Below, in pieces: positions 54,401-64,000 of a stretch of 64,000 nt of DNA. The notes under the pieces were generated by a model that saw only the letters and a list, made by a program, of their open reading frames with translations, was not told the DNA's origin and ran no database searches. Made by a program: the position numbers and the translations under genes. The DNA is from Adiantum capillus-veneris (taxonomy: Eukaryota > Streptophyta > Polypodiopsida > Polypodiales > Pteridaceae). The stretch is from NCBI GenBank assembly GCA_014529385.2, contig CM043956.1:91156721-91220720 (forward strand). The letters run 5' to 3'. Numbering within the stretch: the first letter of the stretch is position 1; each line of letters starts with the position of its first letter.

Positions 54401-55673
54401 ATGTCTACTAGCAAATATTGTGACATTTATGACATAAAGAAGTTTGATAGCACTAATTTTCAACTTTGGAAGAACCAAATGCATGATGTGCTTGTCCAAA
54501 AGAAGCAAAAGTTGCCTATTACCCTATGTGGCTAGAACAGAAGATATGCACATGACTCAATTTCAGTGGGAGGAGCTTGATGAGCTATGCAGGTCTACAA
54601 TTAGACTGCACCTTGGAGAGTCGGTGTACTTTTCAGTGTTAGAATGCGAGACTGCTCATGCTTTATGGCAAAACTTATGCGACACTTACGAAAAGGATAC
54701 CGCTAGCAATAAGGTTTTCCTGATGCAAAAACTTTTCAACCTTCGTATGAAGGAGTCAACTAGCATTTCTAGCCATATCAATGATTTTGATTCTCTTTTT
54801 GCCCATATTCGTGCATAGCGCATGACCATTGATGATGAGATGAAAGCAATCTTTTTGCTTTGTTCATTTCCACCCTCTTGGGATATCTTTTGCACAGTTG
54901 TTAGTAACTTTTCTCCAGAGGAGATGCGACAGAAGACCATGACTAGATCGCATCATGGCGAAGCTCATTATGTGCAAAGGGATGATAAACAACGTAAGGG
55001 CCATTCTTCACAATGTGAGTCCAAGAAAGAGGGCAACATAGATGCATCAAAGGGTAGATCAAAGTCTTGTGGTCGCCATAATGTTCAATGCCATTATTGT
55101 GATAAGTTTGGTCACATAAAGAAGGATTGTTATGCTTGGAAGCGTGACAAAGAGAAGGGTAAATGTAAAGGCAAAGATTATGATGATAAAGAGGAGAAAC
55201 CAAAGAGTTCGGTTAAGATTGAAGAACTGAACATAGTTCATGATGACAGTGATGCGCAAGACATTAATATGTTGGCTGAAAACAATGATATCTTTTATGA
55301 TGGACAAGAAACTCTATCTTTGCAAAGTTTTATGTCAGTTGAACTCCTTGTTAGTGGTGAAGTATCCCATACATGGATTCTTGATTCAGGTGCTTCTTTG
55401 CATGTCACACCTCATAGGAATTGGTTTACTACATACAAGGAAACCATTGGCTCTGTTACACTTGGTGATAGTTACTCTTGTGACATTGTTGGTGTAGGTG
55501 ATATTGCCATGGTTATGGCAAATGGGGTGAAGTTTATCATCCATAATGTGCGTCATATTCCAGCCTTGACAAGCTATCTGATTTTGGTTGGACGTCTTGA
55601 TGACTTGACTTGGGTTACAAAGTCACTTTTCATCAGCAGTCTTGGCGTGTTGCAAAGGGTCACCTTACTATAG
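54401..55673 (+). pseudogene. Gag and protease of C2
   Basis: ATG at 54401 gives MSTSKYCDIYDIKKFDSTNFQLWKNQM. A shift near 54520 leads to 54540-54818 (STIRLHLGESVYFSVL, ASNKVFLMQKLFNLRM). A stop at 54818 is followed by 54822-55673 with FLLCSFPPSWD, zinc knuckle CHYCDKFGHIKKDC, and protease motif WILDSGASLHVTPHRNW (DSG intact). Gag and protease share one frame as in other copia polyproteins. Confidence 0.9.
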
Positions 55674-56670
55674 CCCATGGTTCTAAAGTTGGTTCACTTT
55701 ATCCTCTTTATGTATCTAATAAAAACACTGTTCTTTCTGTAACAGACCTACCAACCATTGCTTTGTCGCATAGCCGGTTAGGACATATGTCAAAGAAGGG
55801 AATGGAGACACTCTCTCATTTGGACTACTTACCGTCTTTGTCATTTTCATATTTTCCCTTTTGTGAGCATTGTCAATATGGAAAGCAAACACGGACACAT
55901 CGTACACATTCTTTTGACAAAGAAAGAAAACCCTTAGAGCTTGTGCACAATGATTTATGTGGGCCTATGCCTTCTAAATCCCTTGGTGGTGCATCCTATT
56001 ATGTTACATTCATTGACGATGCAACACGGCATGTTTGGGTTTATGCCATGAAGTCTAAAGATGAGACATTTTCTTACTTCAAGAAGTTCTTATCTAGTGC
56101 TGAAACTCAGTCTGAACATAAGTTGAAAGCTTTGCGCTCAAACAATGGTGGAGAATATGTCTCCAAAGAGTTTACAGACTTCTGTTCAAGTAGGGGAATT
56201 AAGCATGAGTTTATAGCTCCTTATACCCCTGCACAAAATGGTATTGCAGAACGATTGAATAGGACCATCCAAGAGAGGATTATGTCTATGCTATCACAGT
56301 GGGCTGAACCATTATACACAGCCGTGTACTTGATCAATAGATCACACATGCTTCATTACAGTTTTGTGTACCTTTGGAGTTATGGTCAAGACATAAATTG
56401 TCTTATGAAAAACTCCGCACATTTGGCTGTGAAGCTTATGCACATGTACCCAAGGAGTTGCGTGCTAAGCTAGATCCTAAGTCTACGAAATGCATCTTCA
56501 TTGGCTATGGTGTAGATGGTCAATTTGGCTATCGTTTATGGGATTCGAAAAGTCGATCAGCGATCCATAGCAGCGATGTTGTCTTTGATGAGACTAAGAT
56601 GCATAGACAGCTAGTGAAAGAGGTTGAATTCCGAAAAGTGACATTTTTTTACGTATCACCTCCTTTTTAG
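55610..56670 (+). pseudogene. Integrase of C2
   Basis: LSHSRLGHMSKKG with CEHCQYGKQ (zinc module); HNDLCGPMPS, VTFIDDATRHVWVY, LRSNNGGEY (catalytic Asp of SDNGGEY replaced by Asn), YTPAQNGIAERLNRTI with the Glu. The C-terminal part continues at 56374-56670 (LRTFGCEAYAHVPKEL, CIFIGYGVDGQFGYRLWD) after a shift. Confidence 0.9.
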
Positions 56671-56718
56671 ATAGTTGTCAAGCCAATTTCTACGCATGCT
56701 AGTACAAGTTCTGATCAG

Positions 56719-58329
56719 TTGCAGAGGTCTCAAAGAGTCTCACATCCGCCAGAACGTTTTGTTACAGGCGTGGATTTTGTTTTGCTGACAGATAGTGGTG
56801 AGCCTTCTTGTTACAAAGAGGCTATGCTAGCCAATGATAAGGTTCAGTGGGAACATGCTATGAAGAGGGAGATGTCAAGTATTGCAAAGAACAAAACATG
56901 GAAACTTGTTCCATTGCCAAAAGGTAGGAAAGCATTGCCTTGTAAATGGGTTTACAAGAAGAAGATTGACAATTATAAAGCTCGTTTAGTGGCCAAAGGT
57001 TTCAAGCAAGAATATGGTGTCAATTTCCAGGAAATCTTTTCTCTAGTGTTCAAGATGATCACACTGAGAATGTTGCTTGCTTTGGTTGCCACCGAAGATA
57101 TGGAGCTTAAATGGATGTCATTACAGCTTTCTTACATGGTGATCTCGAGGAAGAGATCTATATGCAGCAACCTGAAGGTTTTGTGCTAATGGGAAAGGAA
57201 CATTTGGTATGTAAGCTTCTAAAAATTCTCTATGGCTTGAAGCAATCATCCAGACAATGGTATCAAAAGTTTGATGCATTATGCATTCCCTAGGCTTAAG
57301 CGCAGTAATGAGGATCCATGTCTTTACGTGAAAAAATAACCAAATGGACAGATTATTATGCTTATCCTTTATGTAGATGACATGCTTATAGCTGGTCATT
57401 CCAAGAAGGACATTGATGACTTGAAAACCAAGCTGAAAAGTCAATTTGACATGAAAGATTTGGGTGAAGCCAATCACATTTTGGGTATGTGCATTACTCG
57501 TGACCGTAGGAAGAGGTTATTGAACTTTTTTCAAAAAGAGTATGTGCACAAGGTTCTTGATTGTTTAACATGTAGAAGGGAAAGGCCTTGAGTACTCCAT
57601 TGCCTGCATATTTGAAACTTAGCAAGAACGATTGTCCCAAATCTGCTGAGGAAAAAGTTGCGATGGCTAAGGTTCCTTATGCTTCAGCTTGTGGTAGTCT
57701 CATGTATGCCATGGTGGCTACAAGACCTGACATTGCACATGCAGTGGGAGTTGTCATCAGATTTATGTCTAGCCCTGGTAAAAAGCATTGGGATGTTGTC
57801 AAGTCAATTCTCAGATACTTGAGTGGAACTGCAGCTGGACAGTTATGCTATGGTCGTGGAGAGTCATCCATTCAGGGATTTGTAGATAGTGATTATGCAG
57901 GTTGTGTTGATAGTCGTAAATTAACAAATAGGTTGGATTTACACATTTGCTGGTTCTACTATTTCTTGGAGATCTGTTCTTCAAGATTGTACATCAATTT
58001 CTACCACAGAGGCAGAGTATGTTGCATTGAGTGAAGCATGCAAAGAAGCTATTTGGCTTGCTTGCCTAGTGAAAGATCTTGGATTGGAGAAGTGTACACC
58101 AATTCTCTATTGTGACAGTCACACTGCTATTGCCTTGGCTAACAATCCCGTGTTTCATTCTAGAACAAAACACATTGATATGCGTTATCACTTCAGTCGC
58201 GAATGCCTGGAAAACAAGAGCCTTGATTTAGTGAAGACTCCTACGTCAGAGAACACAACGAATGCACTGACTAAAATTCTCTCCAGCCATCAGTTTCAGC
58301 ACTATCGTGTGTTGATGGGCATTGGGTGA
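56719..58329 (+). pseudogene. Reverse transcriptase and RNase H of C2
   Basis: 56719-57189: AMKREMSSIAKNKTWKLVPLPKGRKALPCKWVYKKK (in parts), LVAKGFKQEYGVNF. 57111-57293: MDVITAFLHGDLEEEIYM, YGLKQSSRQWYQKF. 57358-57591: LILYVDDMLIA. 57588-58034: [20 protein letters not shown]. 58027-58329: RNase H end (YCDSHTAIALANN, HSRTKHIDMRYHF). At least four frameshifts. Confidence 0.92.
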
Positions 58330-58373
58330 AGAGTGGTTCTCTTCCATTCTTATGGTCTCCCACATTGGCCATC

Positions 58374-58384
58374 AAGTGGGAGAA
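58374..58384 (+). other. Polypurine tract of C2
   Basis: AAGTGGGAGAA directly before the 3' LTR TGTTAGG, the usual copia PPT form. Confidence 0.85.
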
Positions 58385-58652
58385 TGTTAGGTTTAATGGC
58401 CATGTGGTCGACCGCCCATCACTAACCGCTACTAACCCTAAGTGTACAGCTATACACTTGTGTGAGCCACTAACACTAAGTATATTGTGCATTGTGCCTT
58501 ACTGCATAAGATAGAGAGAAAAGAAAGGGGACACACAGTACGTTGGCTCTCCCCCTTCAACCTCTGTGTGTGTGGCTATGATGGTGTGTGTGTGTGTGTA
58601 AGTGTGTGCGTGTGTGTTCCTCTTCCACTGTGCTCCCAGCTCCTCCCCTTCA
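58385..58652 (+). repeat. 3' LTR of C2
   Basis: TGTTAGGTTTAATGG...CTCCCCTTCA, 268 bp, followed by the GGTAT duplication. The GT tract at 58581-58600 is shorter than in the 5' copy. Confidence 0.93.
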
Positions 58653-58657
58653 GGTAT

Positions 58658-59894
58658 CATTCAACTCGCCGCAATGAGATATGAACATTGGCAAAACCTT
58701 GCACCAGCATTTTTAAAAATTTCTATACTCATTTTTTTTTCTGGAATCGTCTCGCGATTTTGGAGGTGATGATATAGGTCTCGCCGTGTGAAACCACTTG
58801 AGCGCCTTAGGAATTCAATTTGAAATTCAAATCTATGTTCTTTTAATTAAAGTTTTAGAGTTTCGGTCTTATCTCTTTCTTTCTCTCTCTATCACACACA
58901 CACACATGCACTCTCAGTCTCTGTCTGTGTCTCAATACCTGTACTCCATCACTACTATCTCTGTGTCACCGTCACTATCGGCCGCTCCGCCTGCACACTA
59001 CCTCTTGGCCCCTGCAATCCCTCTTGGCCGCCACTCTCTATTGGCATGCACAATCCATCTCAACCGCTACTCTCTCTTGGCCTACATACTCCATCTCCAT
59101 CGTCACTCCCTCTCAGTCCCCTACACACTCGCTCTTCACCCCCTCCCCTCTTTCTCTTCGCAAATTTGAGTCCGCGCTGCTCCTTGGTGTCCTCAATGCT
59201 TCCCCTTCCCCATTCATGTTACTCTTTTGACAACATCAAGACATTGTTTTTGCCCTCAAGTGCAGGTATGTTTTCAAAACATATGTAACCAGATTATTTC
59301 AATTCTGTGTAATAGGTTTTTCTATGTAGTAAACAAGTTTTTTCTTTTGTGTAAAGAAGGTTTTCGATGTAAACTAGTTTTTGTTTATGTCTAAACAGGT
59401 TTTTGCTTTTGTGTAAACATTTTCTCATGTAAACAGGTTTTTGTTTGTGTGTAAAGAGGTTTCTCTATGTAAACAAGTTTTGTTTAAATCTAATTTAGTC
59501 TTAGTCTAATTCAAACCTACTCTAGTTATTTCATGAAATGAAATGAAATGGAAAAAGACAAAACCAAGTAAAGGCCTACCTATGTATTATTGTTGGTGTG
59601 AGAGAAGTTAAGGGAGAGGATGTCGTTGTAGTAAGAGGTGGTATGAGAGAGGTCAAGCAAGGGGGCGATGTAGCAGTAAGGGATGATAATGTAGGCGATG
59701 TCATGCGAGGACAAATACGCGATCAAAGATCTCTCAATCTACATGCAAAATGAATGGAAAGAAAAACCTCATCATCAAAATACATCTTTTATGTATACCC
59801 ATGGGCACATAGGGTATGACATGGGTCATTGGGTGGCATAGGTCCTTATGTGTAGAGCGTCTTTGTTGATAATAATTTATACCCTTAAAATGCC
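58658..59894. other. Intergenic DNA with CT-rich and short-repeat stretches
   Basis: No gene. 58860-59190 is CT/CA-rich, and its open frames have Ser/Leu/Thr-biased low-complexity content. 59290-59490 holds short degenerate repeats of 'TGTAAACAGGTTTTTG' type at about 30-40 bp intervals. Confidence 0.55.
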
Positions 59895-60985
59895 CATTTG
59901 ATGACCATATGGCCTTAGCTTCACTTAAAGTGCACCTTGACGATCCTATGGACTTAGGGCCATTGGGATTCTATATAACAAAAAGAGCACCTTGTGGTCT
60001 TAGAGCCAGATGTTGATGTTGATGTAAAATGGGCTTTTTTAGTGCAGAGTGCACTTAAGATCCTTCTGTTCATGATGAATGTTTGTCAGTTGGGGTTTCT
60101 AACTAACAAAAAGAGCACCTTATGGCCTTAGGGCCATAGGGTTTCTAGCTAACACAAAGAGCACCATGTGGCCTTAAGGCCATAGGGTTTCTAGCTAACA
60201 CAAGGAGCACCATGTGGCCACAGGGCCATAGGGTTTCTAACTAACACAAAAGAGCACCCTATGGCCTTAGGGCCATAGGGTTTCTAGCTAACAAAAAGAG
60301 AACCATGTGACCTTAGAGCCATAGGGTTTCTAGCTAACACAAAGAGCAAGGCCATAGGGTTTAGAGCTAACAAAAAGAGCACCCTATGGCCTTAGGGCCT
60401 TAGGGTTTCTAGCTTACACAAAGTGCATCCTATGGCATTAGGGCCATAGGGTTTCTATCTAACACAAAGAGCACCATGTGGCATTAGGCCCATAGGGTTT
60501 CTATCTAACACAAAGAGCATAGGGTATGTGGTGCACAAGGAAACTTGACCACCCGTTGGCCTGAGGGACATAGGGTTTCTTGTTAACATAAAGGCGCACA
60601 AAGATGCGCATATGGTCCTTAGGTTCAAAACATAGCACCTTATGACCTAGGCTTATAAAGCCTCAATAATAGAGGGCATTCTATGACCCTAGGGCCATAG
60701 AGTTCTTCACTAACACAGATAGCACCCTATGTCCCTAGGGCCATAGGGTTCTAGTTCAGAGCCATTAGTACATACTGCTCTTGTATGTGTTACCTAAGGC
60801 AAATTGACCACCCTATGGCCTTAGGGCCATAGGGTTCCTTTTTAATGTAAGGATGCAAAAAAGGTGCAAATTGACCACCTTATGGCCTTAGAACCATAGG
60901 GTTCCTTGTTAATATAAAGGTGCAAAAAGGTTTCTAGCTAACAAAAAGAGCACCATGTGGCCCATAGGGTTCCTTCTTCTTTTTT
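59895..60985. repeat. Hairpin-core repeat array 2
   Basis: About 17 degenerate copies of the core CCTATGGCC-TTAG-GGCCATAGG as in array 1, but joined by a different linker, 'GTTTCTAGCTAACACAAAGAGCAC', with a 46-47-bp period where regular (unit starts 60115, 60161, 60207, 60254). Spacing loosens towards both ends. Confidence 0.88.
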
Positions 60986-61163
60986 TTTGCAAAACTCACA
61001 GAACCTATGAGTGGTTATAATATTAAACCCAAAAAAATACAGAGAAGACCCTACTTAGATCCGAGCCAAGGTGCCAACAAAACCTTGGGAGTACACAAAA
61101 CCAGTAACACAGCATCTAGGGGCTGCCATAGGGATGAAAACCCAAGATGATACAGAGAGATAT
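60986..61163. other. Short unique stretch before C3
   Basis: Starts with a T-run and 'GCAAAACTCACAGAACC', perhaps the reversed poly(A) end of a short retroposon. No gene. GATAT at 61159-61163 is the presumptive left duplication of C3. Confidence 0.3.
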
Positions 61164-61491
<328 letters not shown>

Positions 61492-61493
61492 AC

Positions 61494-61507
61494 TGGTATC
61501 AGAGCAG
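61494..61507 (+). other. Primer binding site of C3
   Basis: TGGTATCAGAGCAG, initiator tRNA-Met type, two bases after the LTR. Confidence 0.9.
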
Positions 61508-62619
61508 GGTTTGTGCTTGTCGTTTTTGCGTTCGCGCATGCGCGCACTTTCAAAAGTGCAAGTAGGTTTCTGATTTTGGAGTTGGCAAATTCAGCGTTTC
61601 GAGAGCGTTTCCAATAGGTGTCATGAGGTTTTACCCCCCTTTTGAAGTTGTTCGTGCAGTAAGAAGCTTCATTCGAGCTACGCTTCAGGAGTTGTATTTT
61701 TCAACTCCACTTTTGCTACAGCTATAGGTATAGGACACAGGTGCAGGTTGTTTAGAGACTATTTTGGGATGGTATATAGCCGTTTTATGGCTATTATATG
61801 CTATTGAAACAGTGTTTATGGGCTAATTAGGAGCACTTTTCGGCATCGACATTGTCTTGGGTTTTTCAGGCATCCATCTCCTCATAGGTTCTTGCATACA
61901 TACAAGACATCCAAGTTTCTTGTTGGTTGCAGTGTTTAGCATCAGCACAGATTTCAATGGGAGTATTTGATGCGGATATGCATTGTTTTGGCACTTTTGA
62001 TAGTGCTTGAGCTCGTTTGAGAGCGGTTTCACTCCCCGCAGGGATTTGTTTATTGCTTGCATATTTTGTTTGGAGCTTGTTTGAGCGCGTATACTGCACC
62101 TTACAGTATTGTTGACAGTGGATGTACGTTGAGTTGCGGAAACTGCCATATGTACCTTTTGTGGAGCCAATTTGGCTTGTTTCTCGCAGTCCCAAACATT
62201 TTTGAGACTCGGTTCAGAGGCCCTTTTTGAGACTGGGCTGGTTTCTTATCTGCATAACCTTTTGTGAGGGTCGATAGCGTGAGGTTTTCTTGAGTTGGGG
62301 GATTCTTGAATGTTGAGATCCTTTCGGTGATACAGGTTGCTGGAGTACCCCTTTTTCGTGGCCTTGCCATAGGACATGTATAGAGAGGGCTAGGTGCATT
62401 TGATGTCGTGTTGGCAGTCTTGGGTCAGCTTTTGACTTTTTTATGCACAGTCAGTGGTTGATGCACCTGTCTTATGCTATGAGAGCATTACTTTTTATGC
62501 GTTATTGATCTCTTGTGACAGTTTTGGATTAAAATTCTATCAATTTTTCTGGGGAAACTCTGCCGAATTTTTTCCAGAATTACTAGTGTTTATCGCAATA
62601 TTATCTTTAGCTTGCAACC
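61508..62619 (+). other. Leader of C3
   Basis: Non-coding 1.1-kb leader between PBS and gag. Segments match the interrupted C2 leader: 'CTTTCAAAAGTGCAAGTAGG' near its start and 'GGACATGTATAGAG' near 62372. Confidence 0.7.
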
Positions 62620-63973
62620 ATGTCATCTAGTGGTGAAAAGAATATTTACAATATCCAAAAATTTGATGGGATGAATTTTGCTATCTGGAAAGAGCATATT
62701 CAAGATGTTCTTATAAAAAAAGGCGAGCTAGATCCTATCATGCAGTGCCCAGAGGGCGAGTATACAGATATTGAGTGGGAGAACTTGATGCTAAGGCCAA
62801 ATCTACCCTCTGTTTGCATTTGCTAAATCTATGTACTTTACTATAGTTGGAGAAAGGACTGCTAGAGATGTATGGGATAAGTTGTGTTCCAGTTATGAGA
62901 ACAAAAGTGCCACTAATAAGGTTTTCTTGATGAAGAAGATGTTTGACCTTTGTATGAAGGAAGGGGGCACTATTTCTACTCACATTAATGAGTTTAATAT
63001 CATTTTCACTCAGTTGACCACTTCGATGAAAATCAAATGTATCTTCTTGCTATGTAGTTTACCCTCGTCTTGGGATACGTCCTGTACTATGATTAGCAAC
63101 TCATCACCTGGTACCGGTCTAGTGTACAATGACGTCCTTGGGAGTTTGTTTACCGAGAAGATTTTCAAGAAATCTCTCGAAGGCAAGAAGGATGGTGATG
63201 TGTATGTTGCTAGTGATAGACAGAGGGGTCGCACTCAAAGTCGTGCCAAAAGCAAGGAACGTGGGGGCTCACGCAGTAAGTCTCGGGGTTCTATGCGTAA
63301 TGTCGAGTGCTATCACTGCCATAAAAAAGGGCATGTGAAGAAGAACTGCAGGAAATGGCAGGAAAGCAAGAAGGATAAACAATCCGGTGAAACTTCTAAG
63401 TCTGATGATTCAAACAAGGGCAAAGAAAAGTTAGAGGAGATCATTGTGCTAGAGTCCTCAAATGCTCCTATTGTAGAGACTCTTCCAGTGGTTGTTATGC
63501 CACTTACCTGTGACGTATTGGTTTTCACAGCAGATCTACCTATCGAGGCTCTTGTTACAGAAGATGCGCAGTATGCACAGAATTGGATAGTAGATTCTGG
63601 TGCGAGTTTCCATGTGACACCACATAGAGAGTGGTTCTCTACTTATTCTCACTCTTGTGGCAAAGTGAGACTTGGTGATGCTTATGAACTAGACATTGAG
63701 GGTGTCGGAAACGTCAAATTGCATCTAAGGAATGGCACGCACTTTACTTTATGTAGCGTCATACATGTGCCCAAGTTGACTAAAAGGTTGATTTTTGTTG
63801 ATCATCTTGATGATTTGGGCTACAACGCCACATTTGGCAATGGTTCGTGGATAGTACGCAAAGGTAATCTTGTCGTACTCAAAGGTCAGAATCATGGTAC
63901 CTTGTATTCCATGCATGTGTCAGATGTTGGTCATGATTACATATCTATAGCAGCGCGAGCTGCCGTCTACTGA
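62620..63973 (+). pseudogene. Gag and protease of C3
   Basis: ATG at 62620 gives MSSSGEKNIYNIQKFDGMNF and WKEHIQDVLIKKGELDPIM. A shift near 62788 and another near 62830 lead to 62831-63973 (ATNKVFLMKKMFDLCM, FLLCSLPSSWDTSCTM), with zinc knuckle CYHCHKKGHVKKNC (about 63307-63348) and protease motif WIVDSGASFHVTPHREW (DSG intact). The frame stops at 63973; the pre-integrase LWHCRLGH follows in another frame at the window end. Confidence 0.9.
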
Positions 63974-64000
63974 GTTGTGGCATTGCCGGCTAGGTCATAT

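Larger units (their letters stand above)
48778..58652 (+). mobile_element. C2: Ty1/copia retrotransposon containing nested C1
   Basis: LTRs at 48778-49050 and 58385-58652, flanked by perfect GGTAT duplications (48773-48777 and 58653-58657). PBS and PPT adjoin the LTRs. Leader sequence resembles C3 ('CTTTTAAGAGTG', 'GATTTTGGCATCGGCAAATTCA'). Gag-protease-integrase-RT-RNase H follow after 54401 in the copia order. The leader is interrupted at about 49174-54098 by C1. Many frameshifts. Confidence 0.93.

Noticed and set aside
45545-60985. CRISPR-like reading of the hairpin arrays
   Set aside because: Eukaryotic context, degenerate cores, and linkers that are themselves repeated, unlike unique spacers.

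Overview
The window looks like repeat-dominated nuclear DNA of a land plant. The evidence is plant-type Ty3/gypsy lineages (one with a Tat-type second RNase H, one with an Asp-tRNA-type primer site), plant Ty1/copia elements with PBS of the type TGGTATCAGAGC, a plant-type BED/DUF659 hAT transposase, and a SERINC-like exon with plant-style splice sites. Very long CT/GT/poly-G tracts and dispersed exon-like islands suggest a large genome (a fern or other non-angiosperm would fit, but that is a guess). No bacterial-type features, tRNA or rRNA genes were seen.

Layout. 1-5231: relic of a Ty3/gypsy element on the minus strand (RT, RNase H, doubled zinc module, integrase, then a protease-like domain and Trp-motif repeats). 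5232-6600: no gene. 6629-8442: second relic of the same family (protease-like plus Trp-motif region only). 9354-11303: hAT-like gene remnant with GC repeats, a TATA box, a repeat-filled 5' intron, a BED finger and DUF659. 12400-29371: a complete-ended, young Ty3/gypsy element on the minus strand ('E1', 16,972 bp). It has two 990-bp LTRs with about nine differences by eye, a perfect 5-bp target duplication (AGAAC), PBS, PPT, gag, nucleocapsid ORF, truncated RT, RNase H, integrase, a protease-like domain placed after integrase, and a 1,091-codon extra ORF next to the PPT. 29610-30011: unrecognised host-like exon. 30174-31505: ~212-bp satellite. 32959-34114: SERINC-like exon(s). 35055-44457: Tat-lineage gypsy element ('E2', minus), decayed, with a 2.5-kb simple-sequence-laden 5' LTR and a 207-bp stub of the 3' LTR. 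44458-45540: unrecognised minus-strand coding remnants. 45545-47775 and 59895-60985: two arrays sharing a 22-bp hairpin core with different linkers. 48778-58652: copia element ('C2') with perfect TSD (GGTAT), carrying a second copia ('C1', 49174-54098) inserted in its leader. 61164-64000: the start of a third copia ('C3'), sister to C2, running off the window.

The most unusual system is the E1 family. (i) Retropepsin-like domain downstream of integrase, followed by paired Trp motifs, in three independent copies. (ii) Two consecutive HHCC zinc modules before the integrase core, in two copies. (iii) Two arrays of a 24-bp perfect palindrome (half-site AGACATCATACG), one just upstream of gag and one just upstream of the 1,091-codon ORF, with nearly the same spacings (about 284, 130, 285). 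(iv) In-frame amber codons separating gag from nucleocapsid and integrase from the protease ORF. E1 has intact ends and near-identical LTRs but lacks the N-terminal half of RT, so I infer recent mobilisation by a helper. All assignments rest on reading the sequence; no database search was possible.
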